Assembly: GCA_023213395.1 (NCBI GenBank)
Contig: CM041465.1
Location: 218,247,741 to 218,311,740, forward strand
DNA: 64,000 nt
Direction: 5' to 3'
Origin: Cycas panzhihuaensis
Lineage: Eukaryota > Cycadophyta
Shown here one piece after another: positions 48,845-60,010 of the stretch. The notes under the pieces were generated by a model. That model was not told where the DNA came from and did not search any database. It was given only the letters and a program-made list of their open reading frames with translations. The position numbers and the translations under genes are program-made. Positions within the stretch are counted from its first letter, which is position 1. Each line of letters opens with the position of its first letter.

Positions 48845-48874
48845 TTTGCTCTTAAAAGGAGAATCCCATGCTAT

Positions 48875-49240
48875 CTACTGGTCTTTCAAAAAATTAGAAG
48901 AGACCCAAGCTAAACCTAGCCTAGACCAGATACCATCCCAGATACCCTTGGAATACGGGCAGTGGATCCCAAGGTGGTCCAGGGTCTCATCATCCACCTT
49001 GCATAATACGCACCTGTTGACCATCTGAAAGCCCTGTTTCATGAGGTTATCCATTGTTAAGATTTTGTTTTGAAGGCATAACCACCAGAAAGCAGCAATC
49101 TTTGGAAGCACCTCCAACTTCTAAACCACGGCAAGCATGTCATTCCTGGCCTATCCTTCTCTGATCATAATCAAATTGTAGTCATCTTTAACTGTGTATG
49201 AGCCTAAAGGCGATTGAGACCATACCAATGAGTCAGACGA
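48875..49240 (-). pseudogene. LINE ORF2 zinc-binding region (zf-RVT)
   Basis: The minus strand gives DSLVWSQSPLGSYTVK near 49190-49235, then KIAAFWWLCLQNKILTMDNL and CVLCKVDDETLDHLGIHCPY. This is the zf-RVT motif (CxxC...HxxxHC) that follows the reverse transcriptase in plant L1 elements. It contains stops near 49123 and 49153. Truncation of the LINE lies immediately upstream. Confidence 0.92.
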
Positions 49241-49272
49241 GGACCGCTTCGGAATAGGTATTTTCATATTCT

Positions 49273-50080
49273 GGTAGCAAATATTTTATGATTTTTATTA
49301 ATATTTTTTCAAGAAAATACTAGGTGTATATGTTGAATAATTACATTGAAGTTTTAATATCTTTATTTAGTTTAAAACCTTAGTTGAAAACCAATCTGAC
49401 CTTTAAATTAAAATTTTTAAATGTGATAATACTAAAGAATATTTGAGTAATGAGTTTATATTTTTTTTATAAAAAGAATGAAATTGTATTATAATACTCA
49501 GTCATTTATATTCATCAAAAAAATAATGTTGTGGAATACAAAAATTATATACTAGTTAAAATGATTAGATGCATGCTTCATGTAAAAAACCTTGACTTAA
49601 AATTATAAGCAGAAGCTATAACTTGTTCTATTTATCTTTTAAATAGATTACCCCTAAAACTTTGAATAATATTATACTAGAACAAAAATGGTTTAGCCAT
49701 AAGTATTTAGTTAAACACCTAAAAGTCATTAGTAGCATTACTTAGGCATATGTTACCAAAGAAAAATAATAAAAACTTGATGCAAAGAGCTCAAAGTTTA
49801 TCTTTATTAGTTATAGTGAAGAAATCAAAGCTTACTATTTATTAGATCTAATGATGCATACTATTTCAATCAAATGTGATGACAAATTTGATGAAGAAGG
49901 GTTTTCATCCAACACAAATTCTAATCAAGTACCTCTTCTTGTTGATGGATTTTTAACTAATAGCACTTTATCTAATTTCTTAGAAAAATAAGTTTATAAT
50001 GAAATTCTAGAAAGTTTAGCAATATAAGTCCAAAACTAGACTTTAACTAACATAAGTGAATCTGAAATACCATCTTCTTC
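49273..50080 (+). pseudogene. Element F: integrase core and linker (decayed)
   Basis: Copia coding sequence resumes after the LINE on plus. Individual integrase motifs are heavily mutated, and the linker towards reverse transcriptase reaches about 50110. Confidence 0.55.
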
Positions 50081-50109
50081 TGCTTAGCCCTAAAGTAGTA
50101 GATAACCTA

Positions 50110-51160
50110 AATGGGTTTAGAAAATCCTTTTAGTTATTGGTGCTTATACGGGTAATCCATTAGATACCAAAAAAAAAGATCTCAAAAGCTACAAGTTAAC
50201 TTTGCTTTAATAGCTAAAATTATGTCTAATATTGATCACACCACTTTTCAATAAGCTCATAAAAATTCAATACAGAAATAATCCATGCTGACCGAATGTG
50301 ACTCTTTTTAAAAATTCCATATGGAAATTAGTTCATTTACTTTTAGAGAAGAATTTAGTTGATTGTAAATAGAACTACCATATAAAGTATAACTCTAAAG
50401 GTGTTATTGAAGAGCACAAAGCTCCCTTGGTCAAAAAAATTTTTTGTAAATAGATGAAATTGATTACACTAAAACCTTTGTTCTAGTCCCTAAAATGAAT
50501 ACTATTAAAACTATTATTTCCCTTACATCCATGTTTAGTTGGTAAATTCATTAAATGGATGTCCAAAGTGATTTTTTTAATAGTGATCTTGAAAAAGAAA
50601 TTTATATGTTTCAACCCCTAAGTTTTATAACCATTTATAATCTTATTTATAGACTTAAAAGGTCCTTATATGATCTTAAACAACCCCCTTAGGCTTAGTA
50701 TACCAAAATAGATAATTGCCTTAATAAAAATAGCTATGCTAAATGTGTTAGTAATCTTAATCTTTATTTTAAATGAGAAAGTAATAACATCACTCTTCTA
50801 ATTTTATATGTTAATGGTATTGTCATCATAGGATCCTTACCTTCTACTATTTTTTAGTTAAAATCTATTATTATAAAATAGTTTGAAATTATTGACTTAG
50901 GTTTTCTCTATTATTTTCTATGCCTACAAGTCTACCAGTCTAATTTGATAATCTTTATATCACAACCAAAATATATACTTGATCTAATTAAAAGGTTCAA
51001 TATAGAAAATTATAAACCAACTCCTACTCCATTATAATTAAGAGTTAAATTGTTAGTTACTTGTCAAACACATCTTTGTGATCTAACCTTGTATCATCAA
51101 TTAATTGGTAGTCTCATCTATATAACCCATACATATCTAGATAATTTTTATGATATTGCT
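50110..51160 (+). pseudogene. Element F: reverse transcriptase
   Basis: The plus strand shows degraded copia reverse transcriptase. [11 protein letters not shown] is replaced by RSLYDLKQPP near 50660-50690, and the catalytic YVDDI has become YVNGI at 50807-50821, so both catalytic aspartates are lost. Next is IIDLGFLYYF near 50890-50920 and a LIGSLIYIT-like stretch near 51100. Confidence 0.88.
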
Positions 51161-51299
51161 CTATGTTCTAAGTGTATGCAACAACCAAATAAATCATATT
51201 AGAAAGTAGCCAAATATATCTTATGATATCTTCAAGGTACTATTCACTGTGGTCTAACTTATAAATATTTTAATTATGATCTTTAATTAACATGTTATA

Positions 51300-51745
51300 C
51301 TAATTTTGACTAACTAGATAAGCCTGATGACTAAAAATCAATTACTAGGTATGTTTTCTTTCTTGATTCCTCACCTATCACATAGGTAAGTAAAAGGATG
51401 TAATATCTTACTTTATCTTCAACTAAAGTAGAATAGTATATATTAGTAGAAGCTAGTAAATAATCTTTGTGAATAAAATTGGTTTACTTTTTGCATCTTT
51501 TATTTAAATAAAAATAGATAATCAAGAAGCTATTACAATTTCTACTAACCTTTTAGCTCATTCTTGAACCAAACATGTTGAATTACATCAATATTTTATT
51601 TGAAACCTTATTAATGATAATATTGTTAATCTCTCTTATTATCCTATAGACTTACAGGTTGTAGATATACTAACAAAGCCACTTACTAAAGTAAAGTTAC
51701 TCAAGTTACTAAAGCTTGATGATGTCTTTATCAAAGGGGGATTGA
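51300..51745 (+). pseudogene. Element F: RNase H
   Basis: LSSTKVE followed by a stop, then YILVEASK, near 51405-51455. QEAITISTNLLAHS then TKHVELHQYFI lies near 51520-51600 and VDILTKPLTKVKLLKLLKL near 51665-51720. The order matches the copia RNase H C-terminus, ending just before the polypurine tract. Confidence 0.9.
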
Positions 51746-51796
51746 TGTGTTAAAGTATTTATCATTCTTCTCCTTCTATTTATATTGAAGATAACA

Positions 51797-51807
51797 TTAA
51801 AGGAGGA
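51797..51807 (+). other. Element F: polypurine tract
   Basis: TTAAAGGAGGA directly before the 3' LTR start TGTTAGG. Confidence 0.85.
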
Positions 51808-52131
51808 TGTTAGGATTAATATTATCTCATTATAGAAAGCTATAATATTATCTTGTAATGTATTCTTAGTTTAAATAGTTATTATTATTATTAAAAGTCC
51901 ATTAAATGGGCCATTATCCATTTCAACGTACATGTACTTATCTCTTGCATTATGTAAAAGAGAGAGGGATTGATGATCCTAAAAGGCTAATATAATATAT
52001 ACTATGATAATATAATTATACTATTATGAGGTGGCTTTTCTTCCCCCAAAGAGGTTTTCCACTTGTTTACATGTCTTCTTTGGTTAATTGATTATGCTTT
52101 GAGATATTGCATTTATTCACTCTCTCCAATA
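51808..52131 (+). repeat. Element F: 3' LTR
   Basis: Repeat of 40078-40417; ends CCAATA (CA mutated to TA), followed by AGAAT. Confidence 0.92.
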
Positions 52132-52136
52132 AGAAT

Positions 52137-52720
52137 CAAGGCCAAAGTCTTATTGAATACTGCTATTTAGACATTAGCTTGGGGATAATATAATGACAAA
52201 GCCTTATGCCTAACATAAAATTTATTATAAAGCTCATTGATTTTCTTATTAGAGAATGAGGTTCCATTTTTATAATAAAGATGTTTAGGATTCTAAATCA
52301 AAAAATAATATATTAAATAATAAAGGTTATGATTATTTTTCTAATGGTTGATGATAAATAGATTACCTCTTCCTATTTGGAAAAGTACTTAGTGGTATTT
52401 AGAATGAACTTATACTACAATGAAGATGGAGGTTTAGTTTCCCCAATTAAATCTAAACCCCATTAAGAGAAAGGCCATGGAAATATGATTGCATAAAAGG
52501 CTTTGGAGAGCCTATGAATGATGTTCATATGTATTTGGCACTTCTCACATGTTTGAATATATGTATGGGTATCCTTAAAAAGAGTAACTTAGAAATACCC
52601 CTTATGAAGTATTTATTAGGCCATGGATTTCCCTCTAAAGTACCCCTATATATTCCATCATGACATACATAAAGGATAACTTGGATTTTATTAGGATTAA
52701 GGCATCATAGAATGGCCCTT
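52137..52720 (-). pseudogene. Element E: integrase
   Basis: On the minus strand the zinc-binding part (VCHDGIYRGTLEGN and HIFKHVRSAKY, H2C2 type, near 52530-52680) is followed by degraded core. NGTSFSNKKI lies near 52240-52260 and YYPQANV near 52180-52200, then KTLALIL at the F insertion. The core acidic residues are largely lost. The gypsy order is clear. Confidence 0.82.
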
Positions 52721-53399
52721 TTGAAGGATCTCTTATATAACATGTCATTAACCAAGAAGTATTAAAAAGAAGTAGCCCTAACATGTTATTTATTCTTAGG
52801 ATATGCATCATTAAGATAAACTTAGAGGGTCAAATATCAAATGATGTCTCCATACCATTTATCTTCAATAGTGTTCAAAGCTAAGATAGGCTTATCTAGA
52901 AGTGAATCATTAACTGATAGATTATTCATATTAGGGAGGGTGTATGGGTTAGATACTCAATGAAAATCATCCTTCTTTTAGACTTTTAGTTGATTATTTA
53001 GAGCTCACACTCTTACAATAGAATTGTCTGTTTACTTTCTCATCCTATTAGGTTAAATTTAATAAAGAGGAAATATAAAAAATCTAATTAGATGATCATC
53101 TAAGTGGTGTTTCTAAGCAAGTAATGGTTGAGTTACTTAGCATAAAAAATGAGGGCCAAGCACTCTTTTTTTTTCCACATATAGTTGAGTTTAGCTACTA
53201 CTGGGATGTGACTAATGAAGTATATTGTATATTCAACAAACATATCATCTTCTTAGGCTAGCATATAACCAAGGGATACCTCTATAGAATATATATATAA
53301 AAATAATGGCTTATCAAAATGTGAGGTAACTAAGGTAGGGGCTAAAATAAGCCCATATTTAAGCTCATTAAAGGATGTTTGACTGGGTGGTTCCCAAAC
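52721..53399 (-). pseudogene. Element E: RNase H region
   Basis: The minus strand reads PFVWEPPSQTSFNELK near 53355-53402, ILAPTLV and HFDKPLFLYIYS near 53270-53330, then TIYFISH near 53200. This is the standard gypsy RNase H start. It is broken by many stops. Confidence 0.82.
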
Positions 53400-53878
53400 A
53401 AAAGGGATCCCTTGATGTGATATTTATAACATCTTAGGAAGATCTTTCTAATATCAACTAGGTGGTTAGTTCACTTATAGGAAACTCATAAGATGTCATC
53501 CATATAGACTTAAATAATCTTGTTAATAAGGTAATGAAAAATAAATTACATGGTGCATTGATAAGTAGTACTAGTATTTTCAAGTCTAAGGGGCATTACC
53601 CTATAGGAAAATATACCCTATGATGTTATAAAGGTAATCTTGTGGTAATCCTCAAGGGAAAATTGAATCTAGTTATGCCTTAAGAAACTATCCATTAATG
53701 ACATAATATTAAACCCTATTATTTAGACAATAATTTGATTAATAAAAGGCAAAGAAAATATGTCTTTTGGGTAAGGATTATTGATATCATGGAAGCCAAT
53801 ACAAATGCAAACTACCTAACTTAGATAATTAATTAATTCAGTTAAACTACTACTATATGATTTTTCACCCTCCAACTT
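53400..53878 (-). pseudogene. Element E: reverse transcriptase
   Basis: On the minus strand CIGFHDINNPYPKDIFSLPF lies near 53750-53815, then NIMSLMDSF, ITFITS and RVMPL near 53585-53620, and VYMDDIL near 53489-53510 with the two catalytic aspartates intact (53492-53506). Stops replace Gln and Trp. It is interrupted on the N-terminal side by H. Confidence 0.88.
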
Positions 53879-54123
53879 TGTTGAAAAATAAAATAATAGA
53901 AAATTAATATTTGCAAAACAAAAATAAAACACCACTAAGATTGTAATGGTACCCTAAATTTCATTAACATCATTAAAATATAGTTATAATAGATATTTGA
54001 TATGATACATTAGATGTGTATTTATAATACATAATACAAAATACTAACATCCTAATGTTATAATTGCACACAAATGTACATTACTATTGAGCATTAGGAA
54101 CCATGAATCAAGTTATTCCAACA
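53879..54123 (-). repeat. Element H: 3' LTR
   Basis: On the minus strand starts TGTTGGAATAACTTG and ends TTTTTCAACA. Preceded on minus by the tract TTAAGGGGGAG (54124-54134). Confidence 0.9.
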
Positions 54124-54894
54124 CTCCCCCTTAATACACATTTGGGCCATTTGAATTTGCAATGCCTTATCCTTAGAAATATCTTAAAGGTGATGTCTTT
54201 GACTAGATCTTTATATTCAATCTTGTAATGATATCTTTGTTATAAGATGATGTCTTTAGCTCGATTTTCATCTTCAATCTTGTAGTGATATCTTTATTAT
54301 AGTAGATCTAGCAAGTGAAAATCTTGATTCTTTATCATAGTTGGTCCAATCTAATTTTGATATAGATCCTATAAGTAACCATCTTGACAAATATCAAGTA
54401 TATTTTCAAATGCAACATGTTTATCATTGGAATTATCTATAGAATAAACATAAATATCTTATATAAATTCTTCTTCAACATATCCAATATTTTCTTCAAC
54501 CTTTGGAGTGTAATCTTTATCAGCTTATAAATTCTTTGAACTTGAATTAATACTCAAAAAATAAACATCATTTAAACTTGAATCAATAGATAGAAATAAA
54601 TCACTAAACTCATATTCAGTAGGACCATCATATTTATATTCAATTTCCTTTGAAATAACAATGTTATCTAAACAAACTTCTATCAATTCATTGCTCTCAA
54701 CATCTTCAATAGTAGTTGCAACCTCATCAATTCATTCAACCATAATCTCTTTACATTTAGTAGAAATTTTATTAATACTCATAGATTCTTCATCTTAACA
54801 TATTGTTTCATCAGTGTTGATAATACTTTCTTTATTCATTTTACCCGTATCATAATCATCACTAATATTATTTACCTTTTTAATCATTTGTTGT
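54124..54894 (-). pseudogene. Element H: acidic region and pol-like tail
   Basis: Downstream of gag the minus strand encodes a Glu/Asp/Ser-rich stretch, then two in-frame copies of RYHYKIE...KDI (a 57-bp duplication at 54192-54305). The end, KIFLRIRHCKFKW, lies before the polypurine tract and resembles the tail of D and the end of copia RNase H. Stops present. Confidence 0.55.
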
Positions 54895-55200
54895 ACCTCT
54901 TTAGGAGTTTATTCAAATACATCCCTTAAAAAATCCCAAGCTTCCTTGGTAGTAATAGTATGATGAACCTTAGGAATGACAAAATGATATATTGAAGGAA
55001 GATCAACCTTATCTAATGCAATGAGAATCATGATAATTGCCTCTTTGTCTTTATTCTCAAGATTTTTCTTTTCTTCTTTGTCATTAGAGATATCATATCC
55101 ATTAGTAATAATTTTCTACAAACCTCTAGTTATGAATATACATCTTATTTCAATTGTCTAAGAGAAATAGTTTGCTCCATTATAGTTAGGTATTATAAGA
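54895..55200 (-). pseudogene. Element H: gag N-terminal domain
   Basis: The minus strand gives NGYDISNDKEEKKNLENKDK, AIIMILIALDKVDLPSIY and TTKEAWDFLRDVFE, the UBN2/DUF4219 type gag domain. Two stops fall where relatives have Trp (TGG to TAG): before the first motif (GL-stop-KI, near 55120) and further upstream. Confidence 0.8.
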
Positions 55201-57293
55201 CATAAATCCCTTAAGTAGTATTTATTTTTCTCATGAACATATATGACCATATCATTCTCCTTCGTGATTGTAAATGTTAACTTCTCAAGAATACATTACA
55301 TAGTTTCTTGAAACTAGAAAACAATCATACCTTAGTATCTCCAAACAACACATTCCTTTTACCAATCCATGAACACACTTAACATTGGTAACTTTCCCAT
55401 TAGGCAATCTCAACAAACTCTCTCATACTTCATGTCCCTCATGACACTAACTTCATCATAAAATAAATGCCTCATACATACCACATACATCTCATAAAGA
55501 TCATGCATGCCTTATGTTTCCATTAAATTGCCAAGACACATCACACTTCACTTAATTGCCTTAGTTCTCAAAATACGACTCATGCCACACACATCACCAT
55601 ACAACAAACTCATGCATATATCATTGTCAAGCAAGCCCCTTTTCGTAATGTATTACATGCCCTATCTTCTCAAATTTAGTATATCCTTCATACTTATCAA
55701 ATAAGCAACCAAAAAATCATCTCAAATGTATATAAGATGAGCTACATAACTTGATCAGCAAGATAATAGAAACCTTGTCCTTGATTTTAGGATCTCCTTC
55801 TACCTCTAAGTCTTTTATAGGACCCAAATATACAAATTATAATAAATTTCCTTAAAATGATTTACAAAACCCTTCTAGGGTTCAAAAAAATAATTGGTCT
55901 AGGGTTAAGGAATAGGCAAGAGAATGATGTAAAAGGTGCAAAAGAGAATTTTATCTGGTTACTACACAGGGATCTTGCACAAAGACCTAACTTTGGACTA
56001 AAATTTCTCTATGAAATAGCATCAAAATATGTCAAATCATATACCAAAATGACAAGATCTAAGTCAGGATTCTAACAATTTAGATGGTTCAAAAAATAGA
56101 CACCTAAAGCTTAAGATATTAAGGAAAACATATAGGTACCCTTTAATAAAAAATGAAATAAAAAATAAAAGGGAGATTTTGGGTTTAGCACCCTTCACTA
56201 CTTAGCTATTGGACATATGAGACCTACATATCACCATGAGGCTAAGGTGTAGGGGGCTACAAACTCTAAGCAAGATTTTAATTTAATTAAATCTATTTTT
56301 TACCATGAAAAAAAAAAATTTGAATCTATGTTATTCTAATTTTGTGTCTACAGACTTGAAATGAAATCTAATATAATTAAAGTTAACAAAAATATTCAAA
56401 AACATGTAATCCTAAGTCTAAAAAAATATGTCTCTGACTCTCTACATATGGATTTTTATTGGTAATAAAATAATTTGTTAGAGCTAAAAAAAGATCAACA
56501 ATAACATGATTTATAGAGACGATTTTGGTAATAGAGTTTACAAATGGATTATGATTATGACCAAGACAGATTTCGAAGGGTACTCAACTTTACATATTAA
56601 TGACATATCTCATGATGGTAATGTAATAGGTGTAGCTCAATACAAGCATAGATATTATAACATAGTATAACTTTGATGACTATTAAACACTAATCACCAA
56701 TGGAACTTCAGAGAAATAGAATCGAGTGGCCTATATCGACTACACTAATAATTTTTCCATAGTATGGACTAGATCCCTAAACCACAATATAATAAAATAC
56801 CAATGTGTTCCTTTAGATGAATGATAGATCCACAAGATATTAAATGATCACTCATAGTTGGAACAAAAGATCCTTCAAAATGGGCACAAGTTATATGGAA
56901 ATCATGTAGCATATGATAGTATGATATATCATAGTTCCATGATTATGTAATTGGGTAGTCTCTCTAAGCAAACAATCATTTTCAAAGAGTCTAAAAGGGT
57001 TTTTGAATAGAATGAAATGACTAAACCAAGAAGCCCCCCACATAAGCTACAAATAAAGTAGTAACTAAATGCTAGTAGGCAATAGATGGGTACAATAGAA
57101 CCTTAATTATTAACTATGGTTTCACCATAGTATAATTATAAACCCATGAATAGAGTCATGAACCAACTGACAACAAGCTCTACAGAGCCACCTTCTCCTC
57201 AATGATGAAAACCTACAATAAACAAAATTCTTCTAATGAATAATCCTATAATAATCACACTAGAGTCTCTACAAAACCTTATATAACCTTGAA
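55201..57293 (-). other. Element H: leader
   Basis: AT-rich leader with short open frames only (for example plus 55857-56075, 72 aa) and no recognised domain. The plus part 55330-55690 is rich in CAT/CAC words. Confidence 0.5.
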
Positions 57294-57305
57294 GCTCTGA
57301 TACCA
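57294..57305 (-). other. Element H: primer-binding site
   Basis: GCTCTGATACCA on plus, a perfect tRNA-iMet 3' end, abutting the 5' LTR. Confidence 0.92.
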
Positions 57306-57561
57306 TGTTGAAAAATAAAACAACAAAAAAATAATATTTAAAAAATAAAAAAAAAACACTGCTAGGATCATAACAGTACCTTTAATGTACCCTAAATTAC
57401 ATTAATACCATTCAAACATAGTTACAAAAGATATTTGATATGATATATTATATGTGTATTTATAATATATAATACAAAATATTGACATCCTAATGATAGA
57501 ATTACACACAAATATGCATTTCTATTGAGCCTTAGGAACCATGAACCAAGCTATTCCAATA
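57306..57561 (-). repeat. Element H: 5' LTR
   Basis: Repeat of 53879-54123 with an A-rich insertion near its left end; its minus-strand start TG is mutated (plus end CCAATA). Confidence 0.9.
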
Positions 57562-58260
57562 ATCTTCACTATGGTTAAAAATTTAGAATGGATTGGTAAT
57601 TATATTTTCCTAATTGGTTTTATGCCTAGGAGTGTTGAAAGGTTGTGAGTGATGATGTTGGGGTCAATGCCTACCATGTCAGTATAATCCTAAGTAATGA
57701 TATCTCAAAAATATTAAAAATGCTCTTTATATTAGGTCACCTCCATAGGGATATATTCTACCCTCACTTTGATGGAATTTCCCTTAACAATGGGTATGTT
57801 AATGGTCTCACCCATGACTAGGATGTTTCCCTCTTTGAAATGAGGAGACCCTTGCTCAATAAGTGGGACTTAATTAGATTCCATTAGATTTGGATCTATA
57901 ACTGAAGAGCCAAGGGTAAGGCACTTCCATAATCCCATCTTGTGGTCATTTAGGAAGAAGTTAGGAGTGATTCTAGTGAGATTCTTAAGTGGTAATTCAT
58001 GATTTTTAAAGTAATTCATACCTTGAATGATTTTTATTCTTAATAGAATTTTAGAGGGAAGGCTCTATAAATAGAGATCCCCTTTTTTGAAGGTTGGAGA
58101 AGAGCTTTCCTTATGTCATAGCATCCTAGCCAAATGGGTATGGTTTTTGGAAACTTGAAAACTTTAGCTCATGGAGGATTTGAGGTTGAAGGTCCCTTAG
58201 TTTCTTAAGTAGCTTATGCCTAGGTTGTAGAAAACATATGGGAGGTATTAAGAATATAAA
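57562..58260 (-). pseudogene. Element E: pol region before reverse transcriptase
   Basis: The minus strand reads GMNYFKNHELPLKNLTRI near 57950-58025, MGETINIPIV near 57780-57820, and DMVGIDPNIITHNLSTL near 57625-57680. The last corresponds to the gypsy motif MPGIDxxIVxHxLP just ahead of reverse transcriptase, so the reading frame leads across H into 53878. Confidence 0.8.
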
Positions 58261-58653
58261 TGAATTACTTTCCCTTTGTTAAATTAGCATCAATATCTAA
58301 ATCAATGTGGATACAATTAAATATACTTAAGAAAGTAAATCAAACATCAAATATCACGCCAAATATGCAATGCAAGTTTGTTATGGGTAAATTGGTTACA
58401 CCATGCATCTCCATTGTAGTAGAGCTTATACATGTAATATTTATCAATATGTATAAAGCATAGGGTGTAGGCTTAATTTATAAGCAAACCACCCTAAAAA
58501 TACAATAAAATTATTGGCTAACATATCAGTAAGGGAGGCTGACCTAACTAAACTTTACATTATAATTAAATTTACAATGAGTGGTCACACCTATATACAT
58601 GATTACAAATGTATACAAATTACAAGTAATGAAGGAGTCATTAGATGTTAACA
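58261..58653 (-). repeat. Element I: 3' LTR (tentative)
   Basis: On the minus strand it begins TGTTAACATCTAATGAC at 58653 after a purine tract. The left edge TGAATTACTT at 58261 is a guess based on the TG end and on the loss of element E sequence there. The other LTR is outside the window. Confidence 0.5.
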
Positions 58654-59036
58654 CCCTACTTTAATAACAACTTCATTACATCCAATGCCAAGGTCAGGAC
58701 AAAACCATTCAAACCTTAGTTTACTAAGTGATTTGATGAAGATGTCTATAACCTGGTCCTTACTTGGTTAGTAAATAAGATCTACTTCTCCATTTTGAAC
58801 ATGATCATAAATGAAGTGATGGTGGACCTCTATGTGCTTGGTTCTAGCATGGAAAACTAGATTCTTCATCATCTTCAACACATTTTAGTTGTTATAGTAG
58901 AGAATAATGGATATAGTCTATTGAAGTCTAAGCTCTATAAGAATCTTTTTGAGCCATATCAACTCTGTAGTGGCATGGACAACTACTTTGTATTCAACTT
59001 TAGTGGAGGAAAAAATAATATTTAGTTGCTTCTTAT
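58654..59036 (-). pseudogene. Element I: copia RNase H end
   Basis: The minus strand shows SSTKVEYK near 58990-59015 and ATTELIWLKKILIEL near 58925-58970. KNLVFHARTKHIEVHHHFI is near 58800-58870, and SKDQVIDIFIKSLSKLRFEW near 58700-58760. A stop replaces a Gln or Trp in several places. The gene is cut at 59036 by element J. Confidence 0.85.
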
Positions 59037-59406
59037 TGTTGGAGTTAATGATCATCACCCCACTCCTACCTTTCACACAGGAGTGCACACCCCCCTCTGA
59101 CCAATTTACATATATGGGTTCTCACATGTGAAGGTAAGTGTAAGGTAAGGTTAAGTTGATTGGAGTTAAGTTATGTAATATTTTATTATTGTTTGAATTC
59201 TAGGGGTTGAAGAGTTTCCCTCCTCCCCCAAATTATATATTTGGAGGGGTGTATAACCCTGGTGCCTTTTAAACACTGCCTATATTGGAAATTTTCTATG
59301 TACTCTCTCAAAGATGGATTGAATACAAAGGCTTATGTGTTTATATAACAATGTTTTAACTATTTGATTATGCTCTACTCTGTCACCATCATTTTATAAT
59401 CCTTCA
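59037..59406 (+). repeat. Element J: 5' LTR
   Basis: Begins TGTTGGAGTTAATGATC and ends AATCCTTCA. Shares CTCACATGTGAAGGTAAGTG, GAGGGGTGT and GATTGAATACAAAGG with the reverse complement of the D LTRs. Confidence 0.9.
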
Positions 59407-59460
59407 TTTGGTATCAAAGCCATTTAGGCCCACATCTTCTCCTTCATTTGGTATCAGAGC
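59401..59460 (+). other. Element J: duplicated primer-binding site
   Basis: TGGTATCAAAGC at 59409-59420 and TGGTATCAGAGC at 59449-59460, each preceded by CCTTCATT, exactly 40 bases apart. The second copy leads into sequence matching the D leader. Confidence 0.9.
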
Positions 59461-59649
59461 ATAGATTGCTAGCCTATTGAATTCTTTTTTTTAGAAGAAA
59501 GAAGATGCATTAGCATCTATAGCAGATCTACTCAGGTCAAGCCAAATATTGGTTATATTTATCTTCTATAAAGTTTTTTATCAGTTTATTATATTATTTC
59601 TCATTAAAGACTTGATTATTCTTGATTTATATTTATAAAATAATACATA

Positions 59650-60010
59650 TTTTCTAAATCTGTATAAGAGCATAGCTACAATCAGTAAATATTCAAGATT
59701 TCATCACTCTACAAAGTTCTTATTAATAAAGTTTTATATTTTTTGTCAAATACTTGGCCATTTCTAGCATATTTTATCTATTTATTCAATATTTTTTTAG
59801 ATCTGTGTAGGAACATGGCTACAATTAGCAAATATTCAAGATTTTATCATTCTACGAAGTTTTATTAATAAGATTTACATATTTTATTAAATATTTAACC
59901 ATTTTTTAGTATATTTGTTCTATTTATTCAATATTTTTTTCTCAAATCTGTGCAATATTTTATGCATATTCAGGCTAACAAGCCTCTTGGAGAAGTTATA
60001 CTATAGATTT
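59650..60010. repeat. Element J: tandem repeat of about 144 bp
   Basis: Units anchored on ATCTGTRTAGGAACATGGCT-like sequence at 59658, 59801 and 59946, followed by CTACAATTAGCAAATATTCA or variants. The related D segment is 21890-22300. Confidence 0.75.

Larger units (their letters stand above)
47956..49254 (-). mobile_element. L1-type LINE, 5'-truncated
   Basis: A 1.3 kb minus-strand insertion bounded by 18-bp target duplications TAGGTATTTTCATATTCT (47938-47955 and 49255-49272). Its 3' end is a poly(A) tail, seen as a T run on plus right after the left duplication. Only the end of ORF2 is present, as usual for truncated LINE copies. Base composition is clearly richer in G and C than its surroundings and decay is slight, so insertion is recent relative to the host elements. 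Confidence 0.95.
40078..52131 (+). mobile_element. Element F: Ty1/copia retrotransposon with nested G and L
   Basis: LTRs at 40078-40417 and 51808-52131, perfect target duplications AGAAT (40073-40077 and 52132-52136), a tRNA-iMet-like primer site, a polypurine tract, and gag, protease, integrase, reverse transcriptase and RNase H on plus. Without G (4.1 kb) and the LINE (1.3 kb) it is about 6.6 kb. All frames are decayed. Confidence 0.93.
53879..57561 (-). mobile_element. Element H: non-autonomous gag-only LTR retrotransposon
   Basis: LTRs at 53879-54123 (245 bp) and 57306-57561 (256 bp), primer site AGCTCTGATACCA on plus ending at 57305, and polypurine tract next to 54123. Flanks AACTT and ATCTT are a possible target duplication with one mismatch. 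Inside are only a gag domain and a tail, like element D. It is inserted in element E just upstream of reverse transcriptase. Confidence 0.88.
35991..58260 (-). mobile_element. Element E: minus-strand Ty3/gypsy, split by F and H
   Basis: The pieces read in order on the minus strand: pre-reverse-transcriptase linker (57562-58260), reverse transcriptase (53400-53878), RNase H (52720-53400), integrase (52137-52720, then continuing across F to 40030-40072), then a long 3' region to about 36.0 kb. F is inserted in integrase and H just before reverse transcriptase. The match of its 3' region to element C supports one element family. The gag side is right of 58260 or lost, and neither LTR can be delimited. 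Confidence 0.8.

Noticed and set aside
48267-49028. 253-codon plus-strand open frame
   Set aside because: It is antisense to the LINE ORF2 RNase H and zinc regions, which carry clear family motifs. The plus-strand product has no recognised domain.
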